Shown here one piece after another: positions 39,714-52,843 of a DNA stretch of 64,000 nt. Each line of letters opens with the position of its first letter. Within the stretch, counting starts at the first letter, position 1. Location of the stretch: positions 6,882,501 through 6,946,500 of the forward strand of contig JAVUNC010000019.1 of NCBI GenBank assembly GCA_032173965.1. Reading direction: 5' to 3'. A program made the position numbers and the translations under genes. The stretch comes from Sitta carolinensis. Lineage: Eukaryota; Chordata; Aves; Passeriformes; Sittidae. The notes below the pieces were generated by a model. The model was not told where the DNA came from and did no database searches. It saw only the letters and a list, made by a program, of their open reading frames with translations.

Positions 39714-41423
39714 CATACACATATATATCCCTATGTAGTCTACCATGCATTCTACAGAATATCATCTCTTTCAATGTATGTGGAGCCTAATCAACCCTTT
39801 TTTCCTTACTAAGACTAATAACAAACAGCAACGTTAGAAACAAAGATTTTCAAGGTAACTGAAAAAAACCAAAACCATTCTGGTCTTGCTCTGATTAGTT
39901 TTGTCTTTGACTTCCCCATAGTTCTCATGCATTTACTTCAGTACCAAATTATTCTAAATTTCATGTTCATTCAAGTATTAACACTTTCTGCATTTCCCTT
40001 GCTCTGCTGCATTCTCTTGTGGAAGAATATAGGATGTGCCAGTACAAATGCCTGCTTTAGCTTACTGTTTACTTAGAACACAGTTAGAAGCTTCTTCAAA
40101 CAAGGTTTGCAGAACAAGATTTCCTTGTCAGGGCAAGAACAATGCTGTCAACAAGACAGTCAGATACAGTGGCCTATGTCTCACCTGTGAAAAGATAACT
40201 GTGGAACCTTCTAGGAAGAATATTCCATTGAAGAATTGGTACCTCTCAGCCAAGGAACACACACAGAGCATGCGGGGAAAACTCACTACAGTAACAGCAA
40301 GATATGCGTGTATATAAAGCACCCAGAGATATCCCATCTTCTTGGAAAGTATTCTTTCAATATTCAGTGCCTTAATCGTGGTTCAGAAGGATGTTATTTG
40401 GACACTTCATATTCAAAAATTCATTTCATTTCCTAAATTACGCCATTTTTATAGAATATGGACAATCAGATGATTAACTCTACCATTATATTAGTGCTAC
40501 TTACAAAATGCTATAAATGTCATTACGGACTATTAAACCTTTTCGGTTACAAAATGAATCTTAAATTTTATTTTTAATTTTATTTGATTTGATGCACTGT
40601 GTAAAATCAGAATAATGTAACAGAACATAACATCACTCAAAAGTAAAGCAAACTAAAGCAAAGGCTCTTGGATGGATGGAAAGAAGCTTTTTCTGATGCA
40701 TTTTAAAAATACATCAATACAGTGAAACAGCACATGAAAACCTAAATATTAAAAAAGATGAATCTTCCCCAACACGTATCTGGAGAAAAGCCCCACGTCA
40801 CTCCAAAATCTCCAAAGACATGAAGAAAAGAACCTCCAGTTGTGAGACTGTGAGGAAGAACCAGCAGGCTCTACCAAACAGTGTGAGACTCTCCCACGGA
40901 TGTGTCACTGAACTGCCAGTCAGGCATGGGGGGAGCTTCTGCAATGAAATCTCTCTTCCAAAGGCCTGCATCCTCTTTAGATGCTTCCTCTCCTCCATGG
41001 AGGACCACAAAAGGAACCCAGCCTGAAGGGCTGAGCTGAACAGATGCTGCATAACCCACTGATAACAGCAAAGGAATGCAAGTTGGGAAAACACGCCAAC
41101 CTAATTCTGCTCTTATTTGTTCTGTGAGCCTGGGCAAAACAACCTCTCCCTCCATCACTTATTGTTTGTAAAACAGGGAGAATGAAAGAAGTTAGCATCT
41201 GATCTCACACTTTTGATGTGCATTTTGGAGAGGGAAAGGAGTAGAGAACAAATGGAGTCTTTATTATATAGAAAGGATAAGGAAAGCTTAATGGAACACA
41301 GGCTTCTTGGCTTTGGTTGTGGGATTTTTTTTTTCCTGACACGGGTGGGAGAAATGTATTATGCCTTTCCTGGATGAGACAAGCTGGGAAACAGGCCCCT
41401 AAGCTTTTCTTCCCTACAAAAGG

Positions 41424-41449
41424 AAAAAAAAAAAAAAAAAAAAAAAAAA
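41424..41449. repeat. A26 homopolymer
   Basis: 26 consecutive A on the plus strand, in the intron between E2 and E3. Confidence 0.95.
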
Positions 41450-43931
41450 GGGAATATAAAGTTACAGCCAACTTAAGCTTCATTTCTGCTGCAAAGTAAT
41501 AATCCTTCATTCACACTTAAAACTTCTCCAAGAAAGTCTTCACCAGGAATAACTGGTAGAATAACAATTGCGCTTGCCATTAAAGAGCATGCTTTTCAAC
41601 TTCTACTTTCAAAATCATGTAGGATAACAACTCTTGGCAATTAAGTCTGGCAGCTCATAATTGAATTGCTAGAAGACAAAACACCACAGCTCCTCAAAAC
41701 TCTCAGCCTATTTTAATGTAAGATACTTGACACAGAAACTATACTAGAAAGTTCAGTAGGCTACAGTTTTCATTTTTTTAAGCAATACGCTCTATTGGTA
41801 AGAATTTTAATGTAAATCCAGCCACAGATTTGCTTTTGCCTGAGCAAAGAAGCTTTCTGCTGAAGCATTTCCACCCCTACCTGTGGAAGTAGCTGTGGCA
41901 GCACAAACCCTTCCGTGCCAATATAAATGGGTACAGATCCTCCACAGTGCGCTGCTTTAGCTATACTCCAATCCAGTTAAGTGTTAAAATTTTCTAGGCT
42001 TAGTGACAACAATATTTTACTTCATGGTAGCTGATCCATCATAGCTGTCAGTGTGCATGCTCTTAGCCTGTGGCAAAGACAGGATAATTTGAGTTGTTTT
42101 GCCCTGCTTCATTGAAAACCAAGATGACTCAAATTACTTTGAGCTTGCTTCAGGCGAGGCTCGCACACTTGGACAGCTATAATGGATCGACTGACGTGTA
42201 GTAGAAGATTGGTGGGGCTTAGCCCAGTGCTGAAACAGAGCAAACGTCCTTCTTTTTCCCCCCTGGCATTTAACTTGAGCTTTTGAGAGCTACAACATGT
42301 GAGCGAACAGATGAGTGAAAAACAGCAACTAAAAAGCTCCCACATCTTGCAATCTTCTCTGAGAGCAATGTCAGCCACAGAATAATTTGAATCCAGAGAT
42401 GAAGATCTGGACAGAGTTACTCAGTTGTCTCTGCTCCTAACTACTCCAGGCTTGTCAGCTTTGCTTATTCTCTTTTTTCTGTGTCATCTTGTCCTTTCCT
42501 TACCTGTTCCTATCCCAGTCTGTTTCAACTATAATTCCCTCCTTTAGCAGTCTTAGTGAGCCTTTCCAAAACAGGGAAGTCTTCAAGATATGTCCATCAA
42601 TGGTACCTGCAACACCTGTGTACTTTACATTTGTACACTGAAATTTTTTGAATTATGAGGGTATTTATCTTTTCCATCTGCACTAAGCAAAACTAGAATT
42701 AATACTATCTCATGTGGCAGCCATGCACTGACATTAGTCCCCCTGGTTATCCTATCTCAGTTTTCCATAAATTTATCTGATAGTGTGCAAATTAAACCCA
42801 AATTTCAATTTATTTTCACGTACATGTGGAGGCACATTTAACTATTAAAATTCAAATATTACTCTAAGCTCATCCAACGCATTCAAATTGTCCATCATTA
42901 AGACACTTACCTATTCCCAGTGAAGTCTTACTGGTTATCACAAGAAGACTTCTATAAATGAAACTATTTAGAAAATAATTAAAACCATCTCCTAGTCATT
43001 ATCTGGTCATCTCACACTACTTTGTATGTTCCTTGGTACCTACTGGAACAGTATGTGCTCCATAGCACATTCTGAACATGACTGCACCATCATCTGTATC
43101 ACTTCCCAAACTACTCCTAATTAATTGAGAATAGATGAGAATATTAATTGCTCCTATCTATTAAGAGTACTGTAGAGAAGTCCTATCATGTCAGACCACG
43201 CAGGAAACTGTCAATGCCATTAGAAATTCTCCTTGAAAACTGATACTGCAGAATGTGTCAGTAGCTTCTGATGATGTCAGATGAGAAACTGCAGCAACAG
43301 CCAAGAGCAGAGTAGTGCTCCCTGGAGACGCCAGCTTTGGCAAGATGTACTGAGATGCTGCAAGAATGTTTCTGAAATTGAGATTACTGAAATGTAATAT
43401 CTCTTTTTGAAAACTTTACTGCACACAATTCATCAAGTGAAAGCTACAGTTCCAGGAAGAAAGGACCATCTGTTTTTCTTTGGACTTCTTTTTTTAAAGC
43501 TCACCTTTAATCAATTTTAAGGTTTTTTTCATACACTGGAATGCAAAGAATTAATAACATAAGAACTAGATAAATGACTCAATGTGTCTCCCTGAAATAG
43601 TGAATCTTCTGATTTTAACTATAATTAACTAGAAAATAACGGCCTACTTGTAATACAGACTCATTAAATCTGATACCTTTACACTTTTAACCTACAAAGG
43701 GGGCCACAAGAACTCTGGATCTATTTCCATTCCCAGCTTTGCCTTTCACCTATCATATATGCCACTGGAAAGAGCATAATCTCTCACAGACCTATTTTTA
43801 CACCCAAATGGGAAATTACTTATGACAAAAAAAGTGCAATGCTGAATACAGCAAGGCTTTCAGAAACATGGATATGGAAGGTTTGCATTACAAACCTTAT
43901 CTTAAACATAATTTTAAATTTAATGCTTGTT

Positions 43932-43947
43932 AAAAAAAAAAAAAAAA
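43932..43947. repeat. A16 homopolymer
   Basis: 16 consecutive A on the plus strand, in the intron between E2 and E3. Confidence 0.95.
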
Positions 43948-45214
43948 GCCTTTGAAAGATCACCAAAAAATTGCACTGAAAGAAATATGGTATATTCACT
44001 CAACTATTTCTGAAACTCAGAGCATGATTACCACCAGGTTAAGTTTAATTAGAAGTTGTATTTAGCCAGTGTATAAAACTTCCCTAATCCTATACATCTA
44101 TGTACAACTAATCTATATAAATACATGAAAAGATAGAAGTGAAAGACATGATAAAAGTAGCTCACTGAATTATCAAATATTATATCTTAAATGATCAACA
44201 TCTTAAGTATCAACTACAGATGCAGCGCACTGAAATTGTCTGGTTGATGTCCGAGTGATCTTCTGGCTTTTACAAGCTCATAAAATAAAACATTTAGTTA
44301 AAAACCACAGGACGTAACTTAAAAAACAAACCCAAAACCTGAATAAACACTTATTAAGGGTCTATCATATTCCACAGTATGGTCAAGAGCAATAAGCGGG
44401 AGAAATTCTACTGACACTGATGAGATTTAGGGTTGTCCTCTATAGAAACGATTCTCTGCAGTGATCCTGCCCCAACAAACTTCACACAGATTCTTCTTTT
44501 TCCATCAATTTCATTTAATCTAAGACTCTCACTTTCCAACAATCCCCTAATTGCATAGATACACAGAATACTTTATTTTAGCAAGAAAATGCCACCCAAA
44601 ACACAGCCTGACTGAACACAGACATGCATTTCTAAGGCCTCCTTTTGGATGCACTATGATAAAACAGAAGCTTATCTTTCAGAATTTTAGGACATCAAAT
44701 AATGGCTTCAGTGAAGGATTCAGTTTAGCTGAACTCCCCTTCTGTGTTTAATTAACAGTTTACTGAAGAATAAGCTATAATTCACAAAATTGCAAACAAA
44801 GGCCACGTACTGTGGAGAATTCTTGGGGATCTGGCATAAAAAGAGTGCTTTACAACACTACAGACCCAGGTGTCAGCTCTACCACCAGAAATTGTCATCC
44901 TGTAATGGAAACAGGAGCAAATGTCTGCATGTGTCACCTCTACATCACAACGTGGAGGATGAGACCGGAATTTTGTTAGTGGCTTAAGCTGCTACATCAG
45001 AACAAAAATGGCATCATGGTCTGCTAATATTGATCTGACACAGATCCATCTGCCTGAGCCCACTGATCAAATCTATTAGATGTGCTCAGTTTATGCAGAA
45101 GACTGAGAATTGAATTTCAAAAAAAAATTTAAAAAACCCTCAATTTCTAAAGAACGCCTAACACCCTTTCAGAAACCAAATTTTACCAAGCATAGCTTAG
45201 CATCCAAGCTAAGA

Positions 45215-45249
45215 CAATTTTATTAAAATTTCTTCCAATTTTATTAAAA
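45215..45249. repeat. 14-nt direct repeat
   Basis: CAATTTTATTAAAA occurs at 45215-45228 and again at 45236-45249, separated by 7 nt. Probably a small local duplication. Confidence 0.85.
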
Positions 45250-46426
45250 GCATTAACAAGGACACATACAATATTTTTTTTAATAAGAAAACATATGTTA
45301 TATTTGAAGAGAGAAATCTATGAATCTACCCCACAATACTCCAGATTTCATCTTCCATCATTGCTATAAAAAGCTGCATATGAAGCTGAGTCCAAGATTT
45401 CAAAACATCTCAGCTGTATAATGAAGATACCTAATATGCATTTTCTCATTTCCTGTCACATTAAAAGATATGTCTTTTGTCAAGTAAAACTGACCTTAAT
45501 ATGTGGCTGTTAGGGGAAAAAAAAACACATTACCCTGTTGCTGCTATTACTTAAAGAGCACTGAATGCAACACAATGCAAGAGTGAATGCAGTCCAATGC
45601 AACAGTAGGAGAGCTCCTCAGGATGGAATCCTGCCAAAATTATCTGTTCAGATAAATGGCCTGACAAAAAGCAACCATAAATAAGGTTACTCTTTCGACA
45701 TCATAAAGTTGACGCATATCCTGCCCAAGCTAGCTTTGTATAAAACAGCAAATAAATCTAAGAGATAAATAAAATGCAGAGATGCTTTTATTCAGATAAG
45801 TCTGTCTATTTATTCAGAAACCATTTGTGCAAGAATTTTTGGACTATCTGAAACAATTTCTCTGAATACGTGCAACTCAGATCTCTTTCCAGCCTACATC
45901 ACTATAAATCCTGATGATTTCATATCCTGCACAGAATATTTTGCGTAGCCAAGTTCAATTTAAAATTAGTTATTAAAATGAACCATTAACTTTGCAATTG
46001 CCTACAGAGCTTTTTTTTTAATCTTCACATTAGTATACATTGGATAATGAAGAAAGAAGCTTGATGAGAACATTTGCAACGTGGGGTGAAATAGCACCCA
46101 AACCACAATGCTGAAAGAGACTTTGAAAAAACTGAAAATCATTTTTCTTCGTCCTGAAAAATGCTTTTGGTATGTAAAGCAGAAATATATTTACCTACAA
46201 GCAACAGCAGCACATGAAGTATCTTAAAAAAGAAATGCTTAGGCATGTAGTCCAGGTGTCCTCTGGAGATTTACGGTTTAATTGCTCCACATGCCACATA
46301 TTTTACACAAGGCTTTTTTTAAATAGTGAAACAGAATTTAAACCTATATCATTTAGCAGGTTATGAACTGTGCTGGCCATAATTTAAACATACTTTTCTT
46401 TCAAATTAAAGGGTTTAGTGACATAC

Positions 46427-46625
46427 CAAATCCCGGAATGCTTTTGAGACTGGATTTGAGACAGATTTTCTCAAGTCTGAGGTAGCTGTATCGCAGCAAG
46501 CAGTTCCACAGGAACATCCAGTCCATTCGGGTGCGATGGTTCATGATAATGACACTCCTTTCTCCAGGAACAAATCCATCTCCAGTGACAACCACCTTGG
46601 CACCACACACCATTTCCAGCAAGGC
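46427..46625 (-). CDS. LCLAT1: LCLAT1 exon E2: acyltransferase catalytic HX4D block
   Basis: Second coding exon of LCLAT1. Its 199 nt encode residues 53-118 plus the first base of codon 119. It carries the catalytic block I of the glycerolipid acyltransferase (PlsC/AGPAT) family: SVIIMNHRTRMDW, with His82 and Asp87 forming the HX4D pair, where the histidine acts as general base in family members. Downstream, LLRYSYLRLEKICLKSSLK and SIPGFG match the known vertebrate protein closely. The acceptor CTATTTCTAG ends at 46626 and the donor GTATGT starts at 46426. The entering phase is 0, from the Val codon ending E1; the leaving phase is 1, and Gly119 is completed by the first two bases of E3. Every residue of the catalytic motif is intact, with no frameshift or stop, so this is a live gene rather than a pseudogene. 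Confidence 0.97.
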
Positions 46626-47127
46626 CTAGAAATAGTATCTCAGCATTATGGCTTTACTCCCAGAAGAAAAGCATCGCCCCATTAGCAATAAAAATTAATT
46701 TGAATTATATAATTTCACTTATTCACTCACATTACAACTGGTAAATAAACTTCTGTTTTCTAATAAAGCAGCCAGCTTTTCTGCAGTAATAGCTGTTTAA
46801 TGGAAGAGGAAACCACAATTAAGAAGCACTTCTTAAAAAGCTCTCTATTCCCATCACTGCATTAAACTTACCTTTCCCTGGTTTTCCAGGAATACTATCA
46901 TGTAGGGATATAAGTGAGACAGTATGGGTTACGACTTGGTAGGTAATCTAAGTAGAGATTGGCTGCACCAAATATCTATTGCCCCTAAGGTCAGGGTCAC
47001 TGGCAGCACACTGTCCTACCCAGTCAGCACAGAAAAAGAAACCACAAAAATACCACAGGACCTCTACAGGCCTTAATATAAAAAGGCCTACAAATTACCT
47101 CCTTTCACTCTCTTCCCCAGTCTTCCT

Positions 47128-47188
<61 letters not shown>

Positions 47189-48819
47189 AAAAAGAGAAAG
47201 TACAAACTCTGGGGATTTAAACAGAGCTCTAGAAAGTAAAACAACTTCTGTTCACATTTCTGCCAACTCTATGTATGCCTAGCCAAACTAAACTGAAACA
47301 GTTAAGACCCACCTCACTATCCCATTCTGCTGAGTCTCCTAGAAAGGAAGTGAAATGTCATAGCAGAGTGAGGAAGTGGAAATTTCTTACATCACAGAGG
47401 TCAAGGTCAGAGTTTCCCTGCTAGAGTCCAACTGGTAAAAGAGCATTTTATTGTTTGGAGACACAAACGAAGAACCTGCTTCTCCTGACTAAGAATGCAG
47501 TGAGTGTAAGGGTAGAAAACTAAGGCAGACAAGGTCTGAGCCTCAAAATAGTTGGATAGAAAATCTTTTGAGACTCCTTTCCTAAACCTAAGTCTCCAAG
47601 ATTCTCAAAAGACAGAATCATTTTCACAAAGATATTAAAATGATTTTGGTCTAGCTCTAGTGTGGGCTAAAAATCAAACTTCTAGACTGAAAAATTATCA
47701 CAAACTAATTTTAATAACCCAGAATTATAAAGCCCAGGCAACTAATCAAAGAACAGACTGGTATTAGATTTTGGGGACTTTGAAATTATAAAAGACAAAC
47801 AGAGGAAGAGTTATTTTGTGGCAACATCAGTTCTCAGTTAAATTTCATCATGACAAGAAATAACAATATATTTTCTTGACTGCTGATTACCTTGGCCCTC
47901 CTAATTTCACTACATTTAGTAATGATAAAAACTAAAAAAGTTTTAGAATAAGAAACAGCTAAGGCCCTTTAAAACACACAAGGCAGAAACAGCAAAAGCA
48001 GAAACTATTTGATATGCAATAAGGATAAAACTTTCTTTATGGCACAAGATACATACTTCTGCATACCAATATGTCATTATACTTCAGAAAAAGTTAAACA
48101 AATCTCTAATGGCCTAGAGGAACAAAGTCCCCTGGCTTTTAGAGAACGGAAGAAGAGACAGATCCCATTCACATTGCCTTTCCTTTGGAACAATTCAGAG
48201 AAGAGCTTTGTTATTGATTTCCAGACTCATACAGCTGTAAAGTTGATGCACTATACATGAGGAATACCTCCTTTCTGGGGAAGCTCTTCTTTTTCACCTG
48301 AAAACATTTATTTCTAATTCAACTACAAGGACTAAATTCTAAAAGGATTAAGTAACAGAATGGTGAAGGCTGACAACAACGTACCAGACAGTGGAAAATT
48401 TTCCCAATACAATACTTGGTGCACAGTCCAAAGAAAGGGTTTACAAGACAACTCATTTAAGGAAGTTTACAGTTTAACAGAACTTCCTTCTGTTTACTAC
48501 AGTTTCACCTATTTTTCTCTGCCTCTAACTGACACTGGATGAAGATGTCACAAAAAGGCCTTTTCAAGCATAAAATGAACACACAGCATTAGCTGATATA
48601 TAAATTAAGCTGTGAAATAAAGAGAGAGGCTGTAAATAGGCACACAGTTTACAACACTGAGCTAAACCCCAAGCCTCCACAGATAGCAAGTGTGTAGGCC
48701 TTTTTAGACAGAAACACAAATAGCTTTAAAAATCCTAAAATAAAATCCAAAGTGTTAGTGGGCAAGCTGAATTGTGGGACTATGGACGGTTGCCCAGACC
48801 TGGATCATGTGCCACTTAC
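46626..48819 (-). other. LCLAT1: LCLAT1 intron between E1 and E2
   Basis: A 2.2 kb intron bounded by GTAAGT and TTCTAG in gene direction. Its one notable element is an uninterrupted run of 58 A on the plus strand (47129-47186), which becomes a U run in the LCLAT1 pre-mRNA about 500 nt upstream of the E2 acceptor. Nothing else is recognisable. Confidence 0.9.
47129..47186. repeat. A58 homopolymer
   Basis: 58 consecutive A on the plus strand, followed by an A-rich tail with scattered G. It could be the old poly(A) end of a retroposed sequence or an expanded homopolymer. I see no AATAAA signal, recognisable retrocopy or clear target-site duplication beside it. The exact length is uncertain, since such runs are often mis-sized in assemblies. 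Confidence 0.9.
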
Positions 48820-48987
48820 CACAGGGAGTGTGAGCCAAGTGGCCACAATGCAGTCGGTTATCCAGCGGTACCAGGCTGGCGAGATAAACATCAAAGGCAG
48901 AAAAGGGCCCAGCATGAATATACTTCCAAAGAAACTTCCCAAGAATAGTGCAAGTGCAAAGTAATCCCCTTCCATGACACCATGGCT
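48820..48987 (-). CDS. LCLAT1: LCLAT1 exon E1: start codon and N-terminal membrane anchor
   Basis: First coding exon of lysocardiolipin acyltransferase 1, an ER and mitochondria-associated membrane enzyme that transfers acyl groups from acyl-CoA to lysocardiolipin and other lysophospholipids. The acceptor is a pyrimidine tract ending TTTTTCAG just before 48987; the donor GTAAGT starts at 48819. Reading from the ATG at 48973-48975 gives 52 codons: MEGDYFALALF, then a hydrophobic stretch (residues about 6-32) typical of the family's N-terminal anchor, then SPAWYRWITD and ATWLTLPV. The exon ends in phase 0 and joins E2 exactly as in known LCLAT1 proteins. Oddity: the family's usual start, MVSWKGI, is visible at 48983 but is one base out of frame with the rest and stops after 30 codons. 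I therefore chose the second ATG. The four codons before it in this exon are open, so an upstream in-frame coding exon, as in the long human isoform, is also possible. Exon identity is certain; the start is not. Confidence 0.9.
48891..48983 (-). other. Out-of-frame ORF from the ancestral LCLAT1 start ATG
   Basis: The ATG at 48981-48983 sits in a strong context (AGCCATGG) and begins with the codons for MVSWKG, the known LCLAT1 N terminus. It then runs in the wrong frame and ends at a TGA (48891-48893) after 30 codons. It overlaps the E1 coding frame, which begins 8 nt downstream. If the transcript is as read, this acts as an overlapping upstream ORF. If a base is missing from the sequence, it is simply the true start. 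Confidence 0.7.
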
Positions 48988-50764
48988 CTGAAAAACAGGG
49001 TTGGCATTACGTTAGAGAAACAAACTGAAAGTCATTACATAATTCTTCAAGTCTGCAAGCCTCTTCTGAGGCGATATTCCTCCTTTTTTCCACAGCTAAC
49101 AACACAGGACAATGGTAAACAACCAAAATGTTCTTCTTCCCCAGCAGCAGTAAGAGAAGGACTTTATAAACACAGTGATTTGTAAGGTGAATTGGGATAT
49201 TAAAGGGGCCATAAAACTATCAGCTACATCATAATTTCCTCCCATTACTACAATATGTTAGTTCCACTCAAAAACCTTCAGCAAGCTATTTTTATTATCC
49301 AAAGGTACAAAAGGACAATATAAGAGAATACCAGCTACCTTTAACTTTTTGGCCATTATCTTTGTCTGTGCTGAAATACTAATGTTACCATTTTCTAAAG
49401 GCAGGAAACTTTGCTCTTCTATTTATCCATCCCATTTCTTCTTGCTAAACACAGAGTTGCAAAAACTAATCTTCCCCATCTAACAAGCGGCTATGAGTGA
49501 CCTCCCTCACAAACCACTCAAACCTGGCAAGAGTAACCAGCCCTTTCAAACACCAGTTCCCTTTTCATCCCAACAAGGCAGGCAAGCAGTGGCTGAACCC
49601 TCCTGACCCACAATGGCTTAGAGAACTCATCACTTTTTGAAGTCTGCTGTACTTCAACTGCCCTTATCAGTTATTTTCCAACTTGCTGCACCAAAAAGCC
49701 AATAGCCTTTGTTTTTTAAGGCATAGTCTAGACTTGAAATATTTCAGTGTCTGTGCTATCAGCTACACAGTCTTATTATAAATTGAAATGTACAGTACAC
49801 TGAGCTTTTTAGTGCATTATGGAAGAACACTCAGCAATCCTCCAAGCATTTGTAATAGCTACAAGCTTTCACAATTTAGCAACTACTACCAGCTATGACA
49901 AAGCAAATGTGGAAATATCAATTCTCTAAATTAGGGCCTAAAAATAGACTGTTTTCATCTATTTAGGACCCAGACAACTGTTTATAAAATCAAAGGTTAA
50001 GCAGAAGTCACTTTTTAGTCACTTTACTGAATTCCTTCTTTTGACAGGCTATTTTAGAAATTGTAAGAGCTCAGATAGACAGGACTTCAGGACAAGAAAA
50101 ACAGGAAGCTGATGGGTTTAATTTTAAAATGAGCAATGGAAAAGCAATCCATTAAGCCTTGTGTATTGTAACATACATGATTTATTTCAAGCATATTTTG
50201 TACAATGTCCTTAGCAATGATGTTTGCAAAGTATTTGACAGTCAAGAAATGGCAACACTAGAGTTGCTAGTGGATGAAATTTGCTTCTGCTACTTCATGT
50301 TGACAAGAAACAAGAAAGTAGATCTCCTCTGAGGTACTCAAGGTTTAAACAATTTCCTAAACTGTATGGTATTTGGAGAAAGGCCGAGACAAGAGGCCAT
50401 GCAAATTTTTAATGCAAGAAGGATATAGGAAGCTGTATTACCTCTACTTCTGCAGCACAGTACAACGAGCAACACTATATACAAATGTTTGCTGATAGCT
50501 GTATCAGAAAGATTTTGACACAATGAAATTTGAATTCAAACAAACACATATTATTTGTATCCTGGAGTACAGAGCTCTCTTTTTTCTGCCAAAAGCAGGA
50601 ACTAAGTAACCACATCTGCACATATGTATGCACTAAGTAGGGTAAATTTTGACACATTAAGGGATCCTTGAAGAGTAAGGCCCTGAAGGAAACGTTCCAC
50701 CTGACTTTTTCTATTTGTTATTGCAAACCTCTGTGGGGAAAGTCCAAGATAAAGGCAGAAGAGG

Positions 50765-50789
50765 AAAAAAAAAAAAAAAAAAAAAAAAA
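50765..50789. repeat. A25 homopolymer
   Basis: 25 consecutive A on the plus strand, upstream of E1. Confidence 0.95.
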
Positions 50790-52827
50790 GAACAATCAGA
50801 AAGGGGGTTTGGGGGTGAATTATTAATTGCAGCGAGACCAGAAGAAAAAGCCTTCTATTGACATCAAGTTTTGAGACCTACCACAAAAGGCAGCAGACAG
50901 AATTGAAATTCTATGTGCTTGATCTAAGCAGGCATTTTTTAAGGAACAAATGTATCTAAACAACTGGAAACAGCTTTAAGACAGGTAAAACCCACTAGCA
51001 ATCACAGAACAGGACTTTGTCAGGCTTTAGCCAGCTGCTCTGGTCCTCTGTGGGGCTCTCAGAGCCATGAGTCAGACGCAGTGACATTTGCCAGACAGAC
51101 ACTGCAGCTCCAAAAGGCTGCCAGACACCAGGGATGGAGGGCAGGCTCCAGCTCCAAACACCTGACTGCTGCACACAGGCACCCCAGAGCCAACGAGAGG
51201 AGACTCTGCTCTGTCTCCTTCTAGACTCTTAGAAAACCATTGTGGTCACTTATTTAGGGGCTGTCCTATTCAGTTTACACTGGTCCTTCCCTCAAATTAT
51301 TACACAAAACCAAAGATTTAAGGAACAAAAATCCCTGTATTTTCTGCGAAAGACTGTCTCATAAACACTTTTTTTTGGTTTGTTTTAGATGAAAGTATCT
51401 GAGGTATGGAAAAGACCTGAGGAATTTCTGAATTTCCTGTTTTTCAACCAGCACCAAGCAGTACTTTTCTTTACATTCCAGTGTATTCATTATAAGTTAT
51501 AGTGCATTGCAGTGGGTTAAACACTGTGGTGTTTATTTCTAGACACAAAAGATACCATGTGTGTTTTCAATCGATGCCATTTATCACTCGTAAAGTCACA
51601 TTTTAGTGTGATAAATACCATATTTTGCTTATTGCTTCTATATAACACATTATATATCTTTACACATGCATTTATCTAGAGTAATGGATACTGTTCAACT
51701 GTCTCTGAATTACATCCACCACAATGAAGGAAAGAAAGGGAGAAATTTTCAGCAGATCCAACTGGGAGTGCAGTGCACAGGTTTGTAAGGGTTGAGGATA
51801 TAGGGCTGGCACACAGCTGGGCCAGGCCAGGCTCTGCAAACCCAGGCTGTTCCACCCAGTTTACTGTCCACACACCTACCACCAAAGACAAGAGGGAACT
51901 GACTATTTTCATCCTTTTGCACTCCTCAGCCCTTAAATACCTACCTTAGAAACAAACTGTCTCTAAGATATGTCAGCCATCCCAAATCCAACACCTGCAT
52001 TCAACAAGTAACAGCTACAAATCAATGCAAAATACATGCCTGCAACCTCAAAACATGATTTAAAAAACAGCCAAAGAAAGAGTACTTAATGAGGACTTGG
52101 AAAATGATCTAAAACAAGAATGAAAAATCTCAAAACAAAGAAAATTGGGGCTGACTCATGTCAGAGATGAGACACCCAAGACATGAATTACAGGATTCGA
52201 CAGGAAGCCTGAATAGGATGCAAGCATTTTCAAAGTACAGAAGTATTTTCTTACTGCTGCTGACAACTCTTATTCTAGTGCAGCAATCTCCCTTAGCATG
52301 TAGGATGGCCTTTATGTATCTTAAAGCCACTTTCCATTAGCTGTGTGGGTCAGAGCTGTGGGGAGGCAGTCAAAATTATTTTACAATTCAGACTGAAAGC
52401 TGCACACATTTATAAAGACAGCACCCTCATACTGGGCTTGTAGCTCTTCATCTAATTCATGGCAGAACTCCAAGTTATTGGGGTACTGTACTTCACATGT
52501 TCTTGTTGCCATAGCAGAAGGAAAACATGCTCTGTCTCCAGGTAACTGGAAACAATAATTCTTTAAATAAAATTTTTGCTTTCTATTTCAGTTAATTTGT
52601 AAAATTCTTGGCTACAAGAGGCAAAAATACTTTCCCAGTTTTTGTAAACTTCATTTTTATTAGAATATTTACTTGAAATTATTTTGATATTCTATGCAAA
52701 CAAAACGATTGCATAGTAACATAAAGCCAAAAGGTACCTTCCTGTGATTGGATTTTGGCTTGTTTTGTTTAACAACTAAATGTTTTTATTGAGGTACAGC
52801 TGAAATGACACAAAACACAGCTTGTTG

Positions 52828-52843
52828 TGATGATGATGATGAT
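52828..52843. repeat. (TGA)5 microsatellite
   Basis: Five perfect TGA trinucleotides in a row, upstream of E1. Confidence 0.9.

Larger units (their letters stand above)
34116..46426 (-). other. LCLAT1: LCLAT1 intron between E2 and E3
   Basis: A 12.3 kb intron bounded by GTATGT and CTTTAG in gene direction. It holds two CR1 fragments antisense to the gene (34319-34534 and about 35940-36176), a perfect 11-bp hairpin (36774-36800), an AT microsatellite (39689-39713), A runs at 41424-41449 and 43932-43947, and a short direct repeat at 45215-45249. No further exon is needed: the E2 and E3 translations are contiguous relative to known LCLAT1. Confidence 0.9.

Noticed and set aside
40798..41198. 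Several overlapping open frames on both strands
   Set aside because: Open frames in nearly all phases reflect few stop codons in a GC-richer patch rather than coding constraint; no domain is recognisable.
46979..47239. Open frame with a long lysine run
   Set aside because: It only translates the A58 homopolymer.
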